From NCBI GenBank assembly GCA_910586665.1, contig CAJUIX010000002.1:123250-187249 (forward strand): DNA of 64,000 nt, written 5' to 3'. This document shows, piece after piece, positions 8,420 to 16,765 of this stretch. The position numbers were made by a program, and so were the translations under genes. Positions within the stretch are counted from its first letter, which is position 1, and each line of letters opens with the position of its first letter. The notes beneath the pieces are model-generated. The model was not told the DNA's origin, made no database searches, and saw only the letters and a list, made by a program, of their open reading frames with translations. The stretch comes from an uncultured Duncaniella sp. Lineage in GTDB: Bacteria; Bacteroidota; Bacteroidia; Bacteroidales; Muribaculaceae.

Positions 8420-9913
8420 ATGGAACGACGAATCAAGACACTCTACATTATCACTATATTCGCAATCCTTGCCTTTCTCGGTATGCAGGGCTACTGGCTC
8501 TACTCGCGTTACGAATACTCTCTGACGGAGTATGAGGACATTGTCAGCGACGAGCTTATCGGACTTCTTGACGATTATAAGGAGAAGCGTATTGACTTGA
8601 AAGATAAGGGAGGCGGCAACGATGTAATCAATCAATCCTCGATGTCGCTGATGATGTCGCGCGACGACAGCCTCGGTATCAAGAAGTCCGTAGGAGTGAA
8701 AGTGACGACATTGCGCTATACTGCGCAGGAAGTTCTCGGTCTTTCGCCTGACCATGTGCTTACACCTGAAGAAAAACGTAGGGCTTCTGATAAAATTATC
8801 GAGTATGCCACGCGGGAGGAGGTAGCCGAAAACACCCGTGAATACGATGCAAGCGGTGCGCCTTCCGACGGCCACATCTGGGAAGCAACGAGGAATATCG
8901 AATTGGAGACAGTCGTGCCGTTCACTGTCGAGGGGCTTGACTCGGTGCTCCGCAAAGGGGGATATGTTGCAAGCATAAGTCTTGCAGTGGCCGATTCGGT
9001 GATATGGAAACCCGTGCTCATTCGCCACAAATCGGCAATATCCCCTTCGATAAAGCTGGTTTTCCCTTATTCGGAGCTTGAAAGGAAGATAGTCGAAATC
9101 TCGACCCCTATAACGGTGACCGAAGTACTGACCAATATGTTTTGGACATTGGCAATCGTGGGGACGCTTTCCCTGCTGCTCATAATATGTCTGATAGGGC
9201 AGTTCTCGACAATCCTGAAGCTCAACCGTCTCGAAAAGATGCGCAATAGTTTCGTCGCGACAATGATTCATGAGCTGAAACGGCCGATTTCGACATTGAA
9301 AATGTGTGTGTCAGGCATCAATACACCCGCAATGATGGCCGACGATGAAACGCGGCGGCATATAATATCCGAGACACGCACCTCGCTCAACAATCTCTCG
9401 GCTTACTTCTCCAAGCTCCGCGACCTCACCTTCAACAATGTCGACCAGATTCCGCTCAACCACAGCCAGTTCTCGCTGCGGCAGCTCGTGAAGGAGGCCT
9501 CGGGGAGCATCTCTATCCCGGGTGGAAAGAGGGTGGAGATCAGCGACTGCTCGGAGGAGGACGTGCTGCTGACGGCTGACCGTATGCACATGCTCAACAT
9601 TCTCATCAACCTGCTCGAAAATGCCATTAAGTACTCCGGGGAGGATACCAAAATTGACATTCGCTACAGCGCCGCACCCGACGGCGAGGTGACAATCCGG
9701 GTGAGTGACAACGGCATCGGCATGAGCGCGTCGGACTGCCGACACATATTCGACCGCTTCTATCGCTGCCGATCGGCGGTCGACAGCGGGCAGCCGGGCA
9801 TGGGACTCGGCCTCGCCTACGTCCGTCTGCTCGTCAGTGCCCACGGTGGCGACATCTCTGTGGTGAGCCGCGAGGGTGAGGGCTCATGTTTCATCATAAA
9901 TTTCCCGCAATGA
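8420..9913 (+). CDS. Membrane sensor histidine kinase
   Basis: A 497-residue two-component sensor. Transmembrane helices lie at about residues 8-28 and 237-261, enclosing a periplasmic sensor of about 205 residues with no recognised domain. The phosphoacceptor is His284 in HELKRP (usual family form HELKTP). The ATPase part has the N box NLLENAIKYSG, the G1 box DNGIGM and the G2 box GMGLGLAYVRLLV. Its stop overlaps the start of the response regulator gene (ATGA), as expected for a cognate pair. It is transcribed away from the GLPGLI/receptor genes, so those are its likely target and possibly its signal source. Assignment as a kinase is certain; the ligand is unknown. Confidence 0.95.
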   Translation: MERRIKTLYIITIFAILAFLGMQGYWLYSRYEYSLTEYEDIVSDELIGLLDDYKEKRIDLKDKGGGNDVINQSSMSLMMSRDDSLGIKKSVGVKVTTLRYTAQEVLGLSPDHVLTPEEKRRASDKIIEYATREEVAENTREYDASGAPSDGHIWEATRNIELETVVPFTVEGLDSVLRKGGYVASISLAVADSVIWKPVLIRHKSAISPSIKLVFPYSELERKIVEISTPITVTEVLTNMFWTLAIVGTLSLLLIICLIGQFSTILKLNRLEKMRNSFVATMIHELKRPISTLKMCVSGINTPAMMADDETRRHIISETRTSLNNLSAYFSKLRDLTFNNVDQIPLNHSQFSLRQLVKEASGSISIPGGKRVEISDCSEEDVLLTADRMHMLNILINLLENAIKYSGEDTKIDIRYSAAPDGEVTIRVSDNGIGMSASDCRHIFDRFYRCRSAVDSGQPGMGLGLAYVRLLVSAHGGDISVVSREGEGSCFIINFPQ

Positions 9914-10587
9914 AGAAGAAGGTAAAGATACTGCTGGTCGACGATGATGTGAAGAACTCAATGCTCCTGAAACGCTTCATAGAGGCGGAGGGCTACGAGG
10001 TTGTATATGCCAATAATGGCCGCGTCGGGCTCGAGCTGTATGCCTCCGAGCGCCCCGACCTGATACTTCTCGATATAAATATGCCAGAAATGGACGGTTT
10101 TGAAATGGCGAGGGAAATCCGGGCCAATGACCGAAGGGTGATTATCTTTTTTCTGACCGACCGCACCGAGAAAGCTGACCGTCTGCACGGTTTCTCGCTG
10201 AAGGGCAACGACTATATCCCCAAGCCCTTCTACCCGGAGGAACTGTTGGCTAAAATCGACGAGCGGCTGGACCGAATAGTGCTTGACGAGGAAGTGGAGT
10301 ATCATTTCGGCTCCACATATTTTTATCCGAACCTGTCCTTGCTGACTTTCAATGGAGAGACACACTCGCTTTCAGTCCGACAGTCGGAAATATTACGCCT
10401 GTTGGCCGACAATATTGGAAAAATGGTCGAGCGCGACCTTATTCTCGAGCGTGTGTGGGGCAATGCGAGCTATGCCAATTCCCTCGCGCTCAATGTCCAG
10501 ATTTCATACCTGCGTCGCAGCCTCGCCGATCCTTCACTTTCGATAGTGTCAATAAAAAAACGCGGCTATATCCTCATGGCAGAATGA
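9910..10587 (+). CDS. OmpR/PhoB-family response regulator
   Basis: A 225-residue DNA-binding response regulator. The receiver domain (about 1-120) has the acidic pocket VDDD near the start, the phosphorylated Asp in LILLDINMPEMDG, the switch Thr in FFLTDR and the Lys in IPKPF. The C-terminal winged helix (about 130-225) carries LSVRQSEILRLLADN, the recognition region NALNVQISYLRR-like and the wing KKRGYILM. The ATG at 9910 overlaps the kinase stop codon (ATGA); an upstream in-frame ATG at 9886 lies inside the kinase gene and would add an unlikely tail. It presumably controls the divergent GLPGLI/receptor pair. Confidence 0.95.
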   Translation: MKKKVKILLVDDDVKNSMLLKRFIEAEGYEVVYANNGRVGLELYASERPDLILLDINMPEMDGFEMAREIRANDRRVIIFFLTDRTEKADRLHGFSLKGNDYIPKPFYPEELLAKIDERLDRIVLDEEVEYHFGSTYFYPNLSLLTFNGETHSLSVRQSEILRLLADNIGKMVERDLILERVWGNASYANSLALNVQISYLRRSLADPSLSIVSIKKRGYILMAE

Positions 10588-10594
10588 AAATTCG

Positions 10595-10602
10595 TATCTT
10601 TG
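10595..10602 (+). promoter_or_regulatory. -7 box of tilS, apparently giving a leaderless mRNA
   Basis: TATCTTTG, then four bases (CAAA), then the ATG of tilS at 10607. The spacing is the same as at mutS2 and the NlpC/P60 gene. No -33 TTTG is seen, so tilS may also be read from the kinase operon promoter. Confidence 0.4.
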
Positions 10603-10606
10603 CAAA

Positions 10607-11959
10607 ATGGTCGATTCATTCATAAAAAATGTCAGGGAGTTCATCAGCCGCAATCACCTGCTTGCCGGAGGCGAGAGGGTGATTGTCGGGCTAAGTGGCG
10701 GCGCTGATTCTGTGGCACTGCTAAGGGTGCTTCATGTCCTCGGCATCGACTGCCTGGCCGCACACTGCAACTTCCACCTCCGCGGGGAGGAGAGTATGCG
10801 CGACGAGAAGTTCTGTCGTGATTTATGCTCCCGGCTGGACATAGAGTTGGTGACTGCGGACTTTGACGTGGACAGCCGCTGCAAATCGACGGGTGAATCT
10901 GTCGAAATGGCCTGTCGCGGCCTGCGCTATGAGTGGTGGGAGTCGATGATTCGCGAAGGACGGGGACGCGTGGTGGCCGTCGGGCATCATCGCGAGGACA
11001 ATACAGAGACCTTCTTCCTCAACCTGCTCCGCGGAAGCGGCATCACGGGCCTGAAAGGAATGCTCCCGAAGACAGTCAGTGTCATACGCCCGCTCTTAGA
11101 GTGTACCAAAGAGGAAATCCTGGCCTATCTTGAATCATTGGGACAGGACTATGTCACTGATTCGAGCAATCTTTCCGATGATTACAAGCGCAACCGCCTG
11201 CGCAACACTGTGCTCCCCGAAATAGAGCATAATTTCCCGGGAGCTATGGACGCTATTGCCCGCAGCATCGACTATCTGCGCGACAATTACAGCCTCTACG
11301 ACGACTATCGTGACCTCCTTCGGAGAAAATATGTAGGTAAGGACGGTGCTATCGACCTCGGACTGCTCATAACCTCTGAAAAAAACGCGCGGATGGTTCT
11401 GTTTGAAATTCTTTCGGAAGCCGGCATCAATATGACGCAGGTCGACAATATACTTGCAACTATGGACTCCGACGGGACGTGCATTTCTTCAGGGCGGCTC
11501 TTCAGAAGCCGGGCCGTGTGCTATCTTCTCGACCGCGGGAGGCTGATGCCTTACGATGCAGACACGGAGAACGGCGAGGAGAGCGTTGTTGCCGACCTCG
11601 ACACCCCGCCATTGCAATGCCGCCGCATGAGCCGAGAGGAATTCGACCGGCTCCTGAGTGAAAGGAGGCTCGACCGGGGCGCGCTATATCTCGACAGCCG
11701 TGTCATGGAGGGTAATCCAACATTCGAGCTGCGTCCGTGGCGCAAGGGTGACAGGATGCGCCCTTTCGGGATGCGCGGAAGCCGGCTCGTCAGCGATATG
11801 CTCAGTGATGCCAAATATTCGCTCGCACAGAAGCTGCGGGTGAAGCTGCTGACGAGGAATTCGGAAATCCTGTGGGTTATAGGGTTGCGCACATCGGCAC
11901 TGTTCGCCGTGGGTAAGGGCACCGAAGAGGTGCTGGAAGTAATGTATGAAACAGAATAA
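10607..11959 (+). CDS. tilS: tRNA(Ile)-lysidine synthase
   Basis: Attaches lysine to C34 of the CAU-anticodon tRNA(Ile), so that it reads AUA and is charged with isoleucine; an essential enzyme. The 450 residues show the PP-loop motif SGGADS (residues 30-35) and the early sequence CNFHLRGEES. The catalytic region includes GHHREDNTETFFLNLLRGSGITGLKGM, and TDSSNLSDDYKRNRLRN is characteristic of the family. The C-terminal substrate-binding domain includes ELRPWRKGDRMRPFGM. The length is typical for Bacteroidales. It is followed 14 bases later by the HMA-AraC regulator gene, so those two may be cotranscribed. Confidence 0.97.
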   Translation: MVDSFIKNVREFISRNHLLAGGERVIVGLSGGADSVALLRVLHVLGIDCLAAHCNFHLRGEESMRDEKFCRDLCSRLDIELVTADFDVDSRCKSTGESVEMACRGLRYEWWESMIREGRGRVVAVGHHREDNTETFFLNLLRGSGITGLKGMLPKTVSVIRPLLECTKEEILAYLESLGQDYVTDSSNLSDDYKRNRLRNTVLPEIEHNFPGAMDAIARSIDYLRDNYSLYDDYRDLLRRKYVGKDGAIDLGLLITSEKNARMVLFEILSEAGINMTQVDNILATMDSDGTCISSGRLFRSRAVCYLLDRGRLMPYDADTENGEESVVADLDTPPLQCRRMSREEFDRLLSERRLDRGALYLDSRVMEGNPTFELRPWRKGDRMRPFGMRGSRLVSDMLSDAKYSLAQKLRVKLLTRNSEILWVIGLRTSALFAVGKGTEEVLEVMYETE

Positions 11960-11973
11960 GCCGTACATAATAT

Positions 11974-12531
11974 ATGACTGAACTGCTGATAAAGAATATG
12001 GTCTGCCAGCACTGTGTGCAGGCTGTCAGGAATATGCTCGACAAGCTCGGATATGCCGGTGCGGAGGTGGAACTCGGTAAGGCCGTGCTGCCAGTGACTC
12101 CTGATGCCGCAGAGATGCGCCGGATTGACGAGGAACTGCGCGGGCTTGGCTTCGAACTGATTACCGACGCGGATTCGCAATTGGTGGAGCAGGCCAAACT
12201 CCTGGTGATGCACCATGTCAGGGAGGAGAAGGGGATGCGCCATAACCTCTCTGACTGCATGGAACGGAATCTCAATGTCAGCTATGACACTGTCAGCCGC
12301 ATATTCTCTCAGAAAGAGGGGAGGACTCTTGAAAAATACCATATAGCGCAGAAAATCGAGCGGGTCAAGGAGCTGCTGCAATACGGCCACCATACTTTGA
12401 GCGAGATTGCCGACATGGTCGACTATTCGAGCGTGGCACATCTGTCGCGCCAGTTCAAGACAGTCACCGGCATGACCCCGACAGAGTATCTGCGCGGCCC
12501 GCAGAGGCGCAAGGGGCTCAACGAGGTGTAG
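11974..12531 (+). CDS. HMA domain fused to an AraC-type DNA-binding domain
   Basis: A 185-residue regulator of unusual build. Residues 1-70 resemble a heavy-metal-associated (HMA) ferredoxin-like fold: KNMVCQHCVQAV with the metal-binding Cys-x-x-Cys, then LDKLGYAGAEVELGKA and GFELI. Residues 90-180 are an AraC-family double helix-turn-helix, with LEKYHIAQKIERVKELLQYG and the signature SEIADMVDYSSVAHLSRQFK...TGMTPTEYL. The likely role is to sense a soft metal ion (copper, zinc or similar) through the CxxC and to control the permease gene 120 bases downstream, which has an HMA domain of its own. Family and context make metal regulation probable; the exact metal is not shown. Confidence 0.88.
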   Translation: MTELLIKNMVCQHCVQAVRNMLDKLGYAGAEVELGKAVLPVTPDAAEMRRIDEELRGLGFELITDADSQLVEQAKLLVMHHVREEKGMRHNLSDCMERNLNVSYDTVSRIFSQKEGRTLEKYHIAQKIERVKELLQYGHHTLSEIADMVDYSSVAHLSRQFKTVTGMTPTEYLRGPQRRKGLNEV

Positions 12532-12602
12532 CCGTAGAGGGTACAAACGAATTATATAAACGATTCCCGCAATTGTGTAATGCAGGAAGGGTGTTTCTGT
12601 AG

Positions 12603-12610
12603 TAATTTTG
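12603..12610 (+). promoter_or_regulatory. -7 box of the metal permease gene
   Basis: TAATTTTG in the 120-base gap between the HMA-AraC gene and the permease gene, 41 bases before the ATG. No -33 TTTG at the usual distance, which would suit a promoter that needs an activator such as the upstream AraC-type protein. Confidence 0.4.
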
Positions 12611-12651
12611 CATTGTCAAAACATGTATAGCGAAATAATACAGACACTACA

Positions 12652-13932
12652 ATGAACTTCACGCATTTCTTCCATTCGCTCCTGACGATTATCAACGAGA
12701 TGTCGCCCTACATACTCCTGGGCTTCATCATAGCCGGATTTCTCCATGTGTTCATCAAGCCGCAGATGATGTCGCGCCATTTAGCGGGAAGCGGTGTCAA
12801 GCCGGTGGTCAAAGCCGCGCTCTTGGGCATACCTTTGCCGCTGTGCTCATGCGGGGTATTGCCGACAGCCGTGTCGCTGCGCAGGCAGGGCGCATCGCGC
12901 GGGGCGGTCACATCATTCCTAATAGCCACGCCGCAGACAGGGGTCGACAGCATAGCTGCCACATATTCGCTCCTCGGTCTCCCTTTCGCGATTTTGCGCC
13001 CCATCGGTGCCCTTGTAGGGTCGGTATTCGGAGGTGTGTCCGTGCAGAAATTTGCTGCAAATGACAGTATTGTCGAGGAGGCAGCCGGCAAGTGCCACGA
13101 CGGGGAGTGTGAAGCCGGGGAGCCGGAGTCAAAAACATCCTTCATGGCAAAGATTGGCGAGGCCTTCCGCTACGGTCTGGTAGACATGGTGGGCAATGTC
13201 GGCAAATGGCTCGTCATAGGGCTTGTCATTGCAGCGCTCATCACCGTGCTCGTTCCCGATGAACTGTTCCTCGGGCTTGCAGACTATCCGCTCCTGGCTA
13301 TGTTGCTCATGGTGGTGGTTTCCGTTCCTATGTATGTCTGCGCGACAGGCTCTATACCAATCGCCCTCTCTCTTATAGCCAAAGGCCTGACTCCCGGCGT
13401 CGGCTTCGTGCTGCTAATGGCAGGTCCCGCGGCCAACTTTGCCTCGATGATGATACTTTCGAAGTCAATCGGACGTCGGAGCACGCTGATATATACCGCG
13501 TCGGTAATCGTCACCTCGCTCGCCTTCGGGCTGATGATTGACTATCTGCTTCCGCGCGGGTGGTTCATGCCCGCGGTCAGCAACTATGTGGCATCGTGCC
13601 ACAGCGAGTTCGGGCTCTTTGAGACGATGTGCAGCATCGTGCTCGCCGGGCTCCTGGTCTATACAGGCATCAAAGGCCGTATCTCTCAGAAAGAGCACAG
13701 CCGCTTAGTGGAAAAATCCAAAATAAATAATGATATGAAACAGGTATTTTATGTACAGGGCATGGAGTGCGCCCATTGCGAGGCCTCCGTCCGCAAGGCT
13801 ATCGCTGCGCTTGCGGGTGTCGACAGCGTGTCGGTCGACCGTCATGCGGGAACAGCAGTGGTCGAGGGTGAGATTCCCGCCGAGCTTGTCCGCGGGGCAA
13901 TCTTCGACGCCGGATTCACCGTCAAGGAGTAA
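12652..13932 (+). CDS. SO_0444-family Cu/Zn-type efflux permease with C-terminal HMA domain
   Basis: A 426-residue inner-membrane permease of the DUF318/SO_0444 family, thought to export copper or zinc. About eight hydrophobic segments occupy residues 10-340. The conserved family motif PLCSCGVLPTAVSLRRQG (about residues 62-80) provides paired cysteines in a membrane loop. A histidine/cysteine-bearing linker (KCHDGECEAGE) lies at about 146-156. Residues 363-426 form an HMA domain with QGMECAHCEASV. That part begins with an internal in-frame ATG (MKQVFYV) after NND, so the HMA module looks like a once-separate metallochaperone fused to the permease. The gene is regulated, by inference, by the HMA-AraC protein upstream. 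It converges with rmuC with 9 bases between. Confidence 0.9.
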   Translation: MNFTHFFHSLLTIINEMSPYILLGFIIAGFLHVFIKPQMMSRHLAGSGVKPVVKAALLGIPLPLCSCGVLPTAVSLRRQGASRGAVTSFLIATPQTGVDSIAATYSLLGLPFAILRPIGALVGSVFGGVSVQKFAANDSIVEEAAGKCHDGECEAGEPESKTSFMAKIGEAFRYGLVDMVGNVGKWLVIGLVIAALITVLVPDELFLGLADYPLLAMLLMVVVSVPMYVCATGSIPIALSLIAKGLTPGVGFVLLMAGPAANFASMMILSKSIGRRSTLIYTASVIVTSLAFGLMIDYLLPRGWFMPAVSNYVASCHSEFGLFETMCSIVLAGLLVYTGIKGRISQKEHSRLVEKSKINNDMKQVFYVQGMECAHCEASVRKAIAALAGVDSVSVDRHAGTAVVEGEIPAELVRGAIFDAGFTVKE

Positions 13933-13941
13933 GGTGCGTTT

Positions 13942-15321
13942 CTAATCCTCTGCCGCCTCCCGGATCATGGAGTTTGAGAGCTGCTTGCTCGCCTTGACTC
14001 CGAGTTTCTGGAGGTTGGTAGCACGGGTGATTAGATTGCCCGTACCCGTCATGAGTTTGGTCATGGCGTCGTCATAAGCCTTCCGGGTCGACCCGAGGGC
14101 TTTTTCTATTTTCTCCATGTCCTTGGTGAAGTCGGAGAACTTGTCGAGCATCTTGCCGGCTTCCTCGGCAATCTTGATGGCGTTCTTCGTGTGGCGGTCG
14201 CGACTCCATAGCTGTGCTATCAGCTTCAGCCCCGACACAAGGTGGGTGGGGGAGACGATGAGCACGTTGCGGTCGTAGGCATCCTGCCATATCGACTGGT
14301 CGAGTCGCATGGCGGCGATGTAGGCCGGCTCGTTGGGTATGAACATCATCACGAAGTCGAGCTTTGCCTCCCCGACATATTCCTGATAGCGCTTGCGGGC
14401 AAGCTCCTCGACATGCTTGCGGACGGAGCGGACGTGGCGCATAGCGGCGCCGTCGCGCATCTCCTCATTGTCGGCGTTGGCATAGTCGACGAAGGCAGTG
14501 AGGGAGACCTTGGAGTCAATCACCACGAAACGCCCGTCGGGGTATTTGACGACAACGTCGGGGCGCAGCAGGCTGCCGTCCTCGTTGCGGAGGGTGTTGC
14601 CGTCGGCATCGGTCGTGGCCTGGGTGAAGTACTCCTCACCCTTTATCAGGCCCGATTTTTCAAGGATTGACTCGAGGACCATCTCACCCCAGTCGCCCTG
14701 CACCTTGCTGTCGCCGCGCAGTGCTTCGGAAAGCTCACGGGCCTGGCGGGAGATTGACTGGTTGAGATCCACGAGGTCCTTTATGCGCTCGGAGAGCGAG
14801 AATCGCTCGCGTGCCTCGTTGCTGTAGGCATCGTTGACGCTCTTTCGGAACTCGTCGATGTTGGTTCTGAGAGGATTGAGAATCTCGCGCAGCTTTTCCT
14901 CGTTCTGAGTCTTGAGGTCGGCGGTGTTCTGGCGGAGAATGTCGTTGGCAAGATTTTTGAAGCGGTTTTCAAGCAGCTCTTCCTGCTGGCGGCGCTGCTC
15001 ATCGTCCTTTTCAATCTGCGAATTGAGCAGTTCGATGCGGGTGTTTAGCGACGAGTTCTCCTCGCGTGCCGCAGCGAGGGCGGCGGCAGTCTCTGACATA
15101 CGCGAGTCGAGACACTGGTAGTTGTGACGAATCTCTGAAATAGTTGCCGTGAGAGTTGAAACCTGAGTCTGTGCTTCAGCCTTGATTTTTTCGGAATTAA
15201 GATTGAGCTGCATGTTTTCCTCGCGTCCGCGCTCGAACTTCGAGCGGAGCGACCGGAGATAGCAGATAAGGAGGACCACAATGACCGCCTCGGCCAGTGC
15301 GACAAATAGAGCCGGTGACAT
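13942..15321 (-). CDS. rmuC: DNA recombination protein RmuC
   Basis: A 459-residue RmuC homologue, which limits rearrangements at inverted repeats; it is predicted to be a nuclease-fold protein. Residues 3-22 form a membrane anchor. About 25-190 is a long coiled coil. The conserved core (about 200-410) includes VQGDWGEMVLESILEKSGL and the PD-(D/E)XK-like motif RPDVVVKYPDGRFVVIDSKVS. The length fits the family. A 53-codon gene lies 41 bases upstream on the same strand and is probably cotranscribed. Confidence 0.95.
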   Translation of the reverse strand: MSPALFVALAEAVIVVLLICYLRSLRSKFERGREENMQLNLNSEKIKAEAQTQVSTLTATISEIRHNYQCLDSRMSETAAALAAAREENSSLNTRIELLNSQIEKDDEQRRQQEELLENRFKNLANDILRQNTADLKTQNEEKLREILNPLRTNIDEFRKSVNDAYSNEARERFSLSERIKDLVDLNQSISRQARELSEALRGDSKVQGDWGEMVLESILEKSGLIKGEEYFTQATTDADGNTLRNEDGSLLRPDVVVKYPDGRFVVIDSKVSLTAFVDYANADNEEMRDGAAMRHVRSVRKHVEELARKRYQEYVGEAKLDFVMMFIPNEPAYIAAMRLDQSIWQDAYDRNVLIVSPTHLVSGLKLIAQLWSRDRHTKNAIKIAEEAGKMLDKFSDFTKDMEKIEKALGSTRKAYDDAMTKLMTGTGNLITRATNLQKLGVKASKQLSNSMIREAAED

Positions 15322-15362
15322 TAGCTGTGAAGAATGGAGTTGTGGGGGGAAGTGACGGTACC

Positions 15363-15524
15363 TTAGTTGGCGACTATGTCGCCGAGCGCGGGATTTGAAA
15401 CGGGAGCGAAACTGTAGGCGCGCGCAAACTGGCGGATTTTTGCAAGAGTTGCCTTGGCCGGCCCTTCTTTTTTAGGTGTAACTACAGGAAAAAAGAGTGA
15501 TGTCTGGGTAAAATTTTTATTCAT
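15363..15524 (-). CDS. 53-residue small protein upstream of rmuC
   Basis: A short open frame starting at ATG 15524 and ending in TAA at 15363. It begins MNKNFTQTSLFFPVV, continues into a Lys-rich stretch (PKKEGPAKATL), and has the amphipathic core LAKIRQFARAYSF before ending GDIVAN. The composition and the IRQFARAY-like core look like real coding sequence and resemble small uncharacterised Bacteroidales proteins I recall, but no function is known. It lies 41 bases ahead of rmuC on the same strand. No signal peptide or membrane helix. Confidence 0.6.
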   Translation of the reverse strand: MNKNFTQTSLFFPVVTPKKEGPAKATLAKIRQFARAYSFAPVSNPALGDIVAN

Positions 15525-15683
15525 AGGCTGACGGGAATTAAATAATCAACAGGACATGTACCTGCCATATATCCACTAAACGCTGCAAACTTTGGTTTTA
15601 TTGTAAAAGAGCGTTAAAAACACTAATGATTATTTTTCTATGAAAATTTTTAAGAATGTGCATTTATGAAAGTAAAAAATTAC

Positions 15684-15691
15684 TACTTTTG
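15684..15691 (+). promoter_or_regulatory. -7 box of the glycine-cleavage operon
   Basis: TACTTTTG fits TAnnTTTG and lies in an AT-rich stretch, giving a leader of about 70 bases before lplA. A good -33 TTTG is not seen. Confidence 0.4.
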
Positions 15692-15701
15692 CAGAGAGAC
15701 C

Positions 15702-15746
15702 ATGAGACATATATCACGCGTCCATGACGTAGTTATATTATGTTGA
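15702..15746 (+). CDS. Possible 14-codon leader peptide ahead of lplA
   Basis: ATG at 15702 opens MRHISRVHDVVILC and stops with TGA at 15744-15746, inside the predicted leader of the glycine-cleavage operon and 19 bases before the lplA start. It could be a leader peptide or chance. No run of regulatory codons (for example glycine) is present, so classical attenuation by glycine is not supported. Confidence 0.15.
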   Translation: MRHISRVHDVVILC

Positions 15747-15765
15747 CCGAAAATCTAAACACGAA

Positions 15766-16746
15766 ATGGACTTAGTAGTCATCAATGATTCCCGACCGCG
15801 AAGGCTTGCCTTCTATCTTGCCGAGGAGGAATATCTTGCGAAGGCCTATCCTGACAGGGACTTCTTCTTCGCATGGCAGGTCAGTCCGTCGGTAATCGTC
15901 GGACGCAACCAGCTTCTCGAAAGAGAAATCAATGTAGAGTACTGCCGCGAGCACGGCATCGACATGATCCGACGCAAGAGCGGCGGGGGAGCCGTCGTCG
16001 CCGACATGAATAATATAATGTTTTCATACATAACCTCGTCGGACGACGTCTGCTCGACTTTCAGCGAGTATACATCAATGGTTGCATCCGCTCTGCGCCG
16101 GCTCGGCCTCGACGCCTCCGACAATTCCCGCAACGATATATTAATAGGTAGCCGCAAGGTCTCGGGAAATGCCTATTACCACCTTCCGGGACGAAGCATA
16201 GTCCACGGGACGATGCTCTACGACTTTGATCCGGTGCTGATGTCGAACACCCTCCGCCCCTCGGAGACAAAACTTGCCTCCCACGGAGTCGAGTCGGCGC
16301 GCAGCCGCGTGACCACCATTCGCGAGCACCTGCCGGAGCTGTCATTGGCAGATTTTCTCGACCACATGCTCCGCACTGTCCCCGAAGGAGGTACGACGCT
16401 TGTGCTCGATGACGATGATATAGCCGAAATCGAGAAAATCGAGAAGGAGTACAGCAGTCCCGACTGGCTGACAGGCCGTAATCCAAAGGGAACACTTCAC
16501 TGCGAGAAGCGTATAGACGGTGTCGGGGAAATCGGCGTGGATATATGCCTCAGGCGCGGACTTATAGAGTCGGTAGCCCTTACGGGCGACTTCTTTGAGC
16601 GGACCGACACCGCCGGCGCGCTCACCGCCGCCCTCGCCGGACTTCCTTACGAGCGCGAGGCCGTCGCGGAGGCTCTTGAAAAAATAGAAATACGGGAGAT
16701 GATTCCCGGAATGGACACTGAAAAATTTATCAACCTTATTTTCTAA
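15766..16746 (+). CDS. lplA: Lipoate-protein ligase
   Basis: Activates lipoate with ATP and transfers it to the lysine of lipoyl domains; here the obvious client is GcvH two genes downstream. The 326 residues carry the family signature RRKSGGGAVVADMNNIMFSYI, with the substrate-binding Arg-Arg-x-Ser-Gly-Gly-Gly, and the Lys-containing stretch GSRKVSGNAYYHLPGRSIVHGTML. The C-terminal accessory domain follows from about residue 245. It heads a six-gene operon (lplA, gcvT, gcvH, gcvPA, gcvPB, lpd) with short gaps throughout, so scavenged lipoate can be fed directly into glycine cleavage. Confidence 0.95.
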   Translation: MDLVVINDSRPRRLAFYLAEEEYLAKAYPDRDFFFAWQVSPSVIVGRNQLLEREINVEYCREHGIDMIRRKSGGGAVVADMNNIMFSYITSSDDVCSTFSEYTSMVASALRRLGLDASDNSRNDILIGSRKVSGNAYYHLPGRSIVHGTMLYDFDPVLMSNTLRPSETKLASHGVESARSRVTTIREHLPELSLADFLDHMLRTVPEGGTTLVLDDDDIAEIEKIEKEYSSPDWLTGRNPKGTLHCEKRIDGVGEIGVDICLRRGLIESVALTGDFFERTDTAGALTAALAGLPYEREAVAEALEKIEIREMIPGMDTEKFINLIF

Positions 16747-16765
16747 ATATACCCCTAATCCAACT

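Noticed and set aside
8402..9271. 289-codon reverse-strand frame opposite the histidine kinase
   Set aside because: The forward strand has all histidine kinase motifs; the reverse frame has no recognisable features and is a shadow.
15525..15765. Search for a glycine riboswitch or other known leader element upstream of lplA/gcvT
   Set aside because: The region is AT-rich and shows no paired GC-rich aptamer structure; only a -7 box and a 14-codon frame were found.
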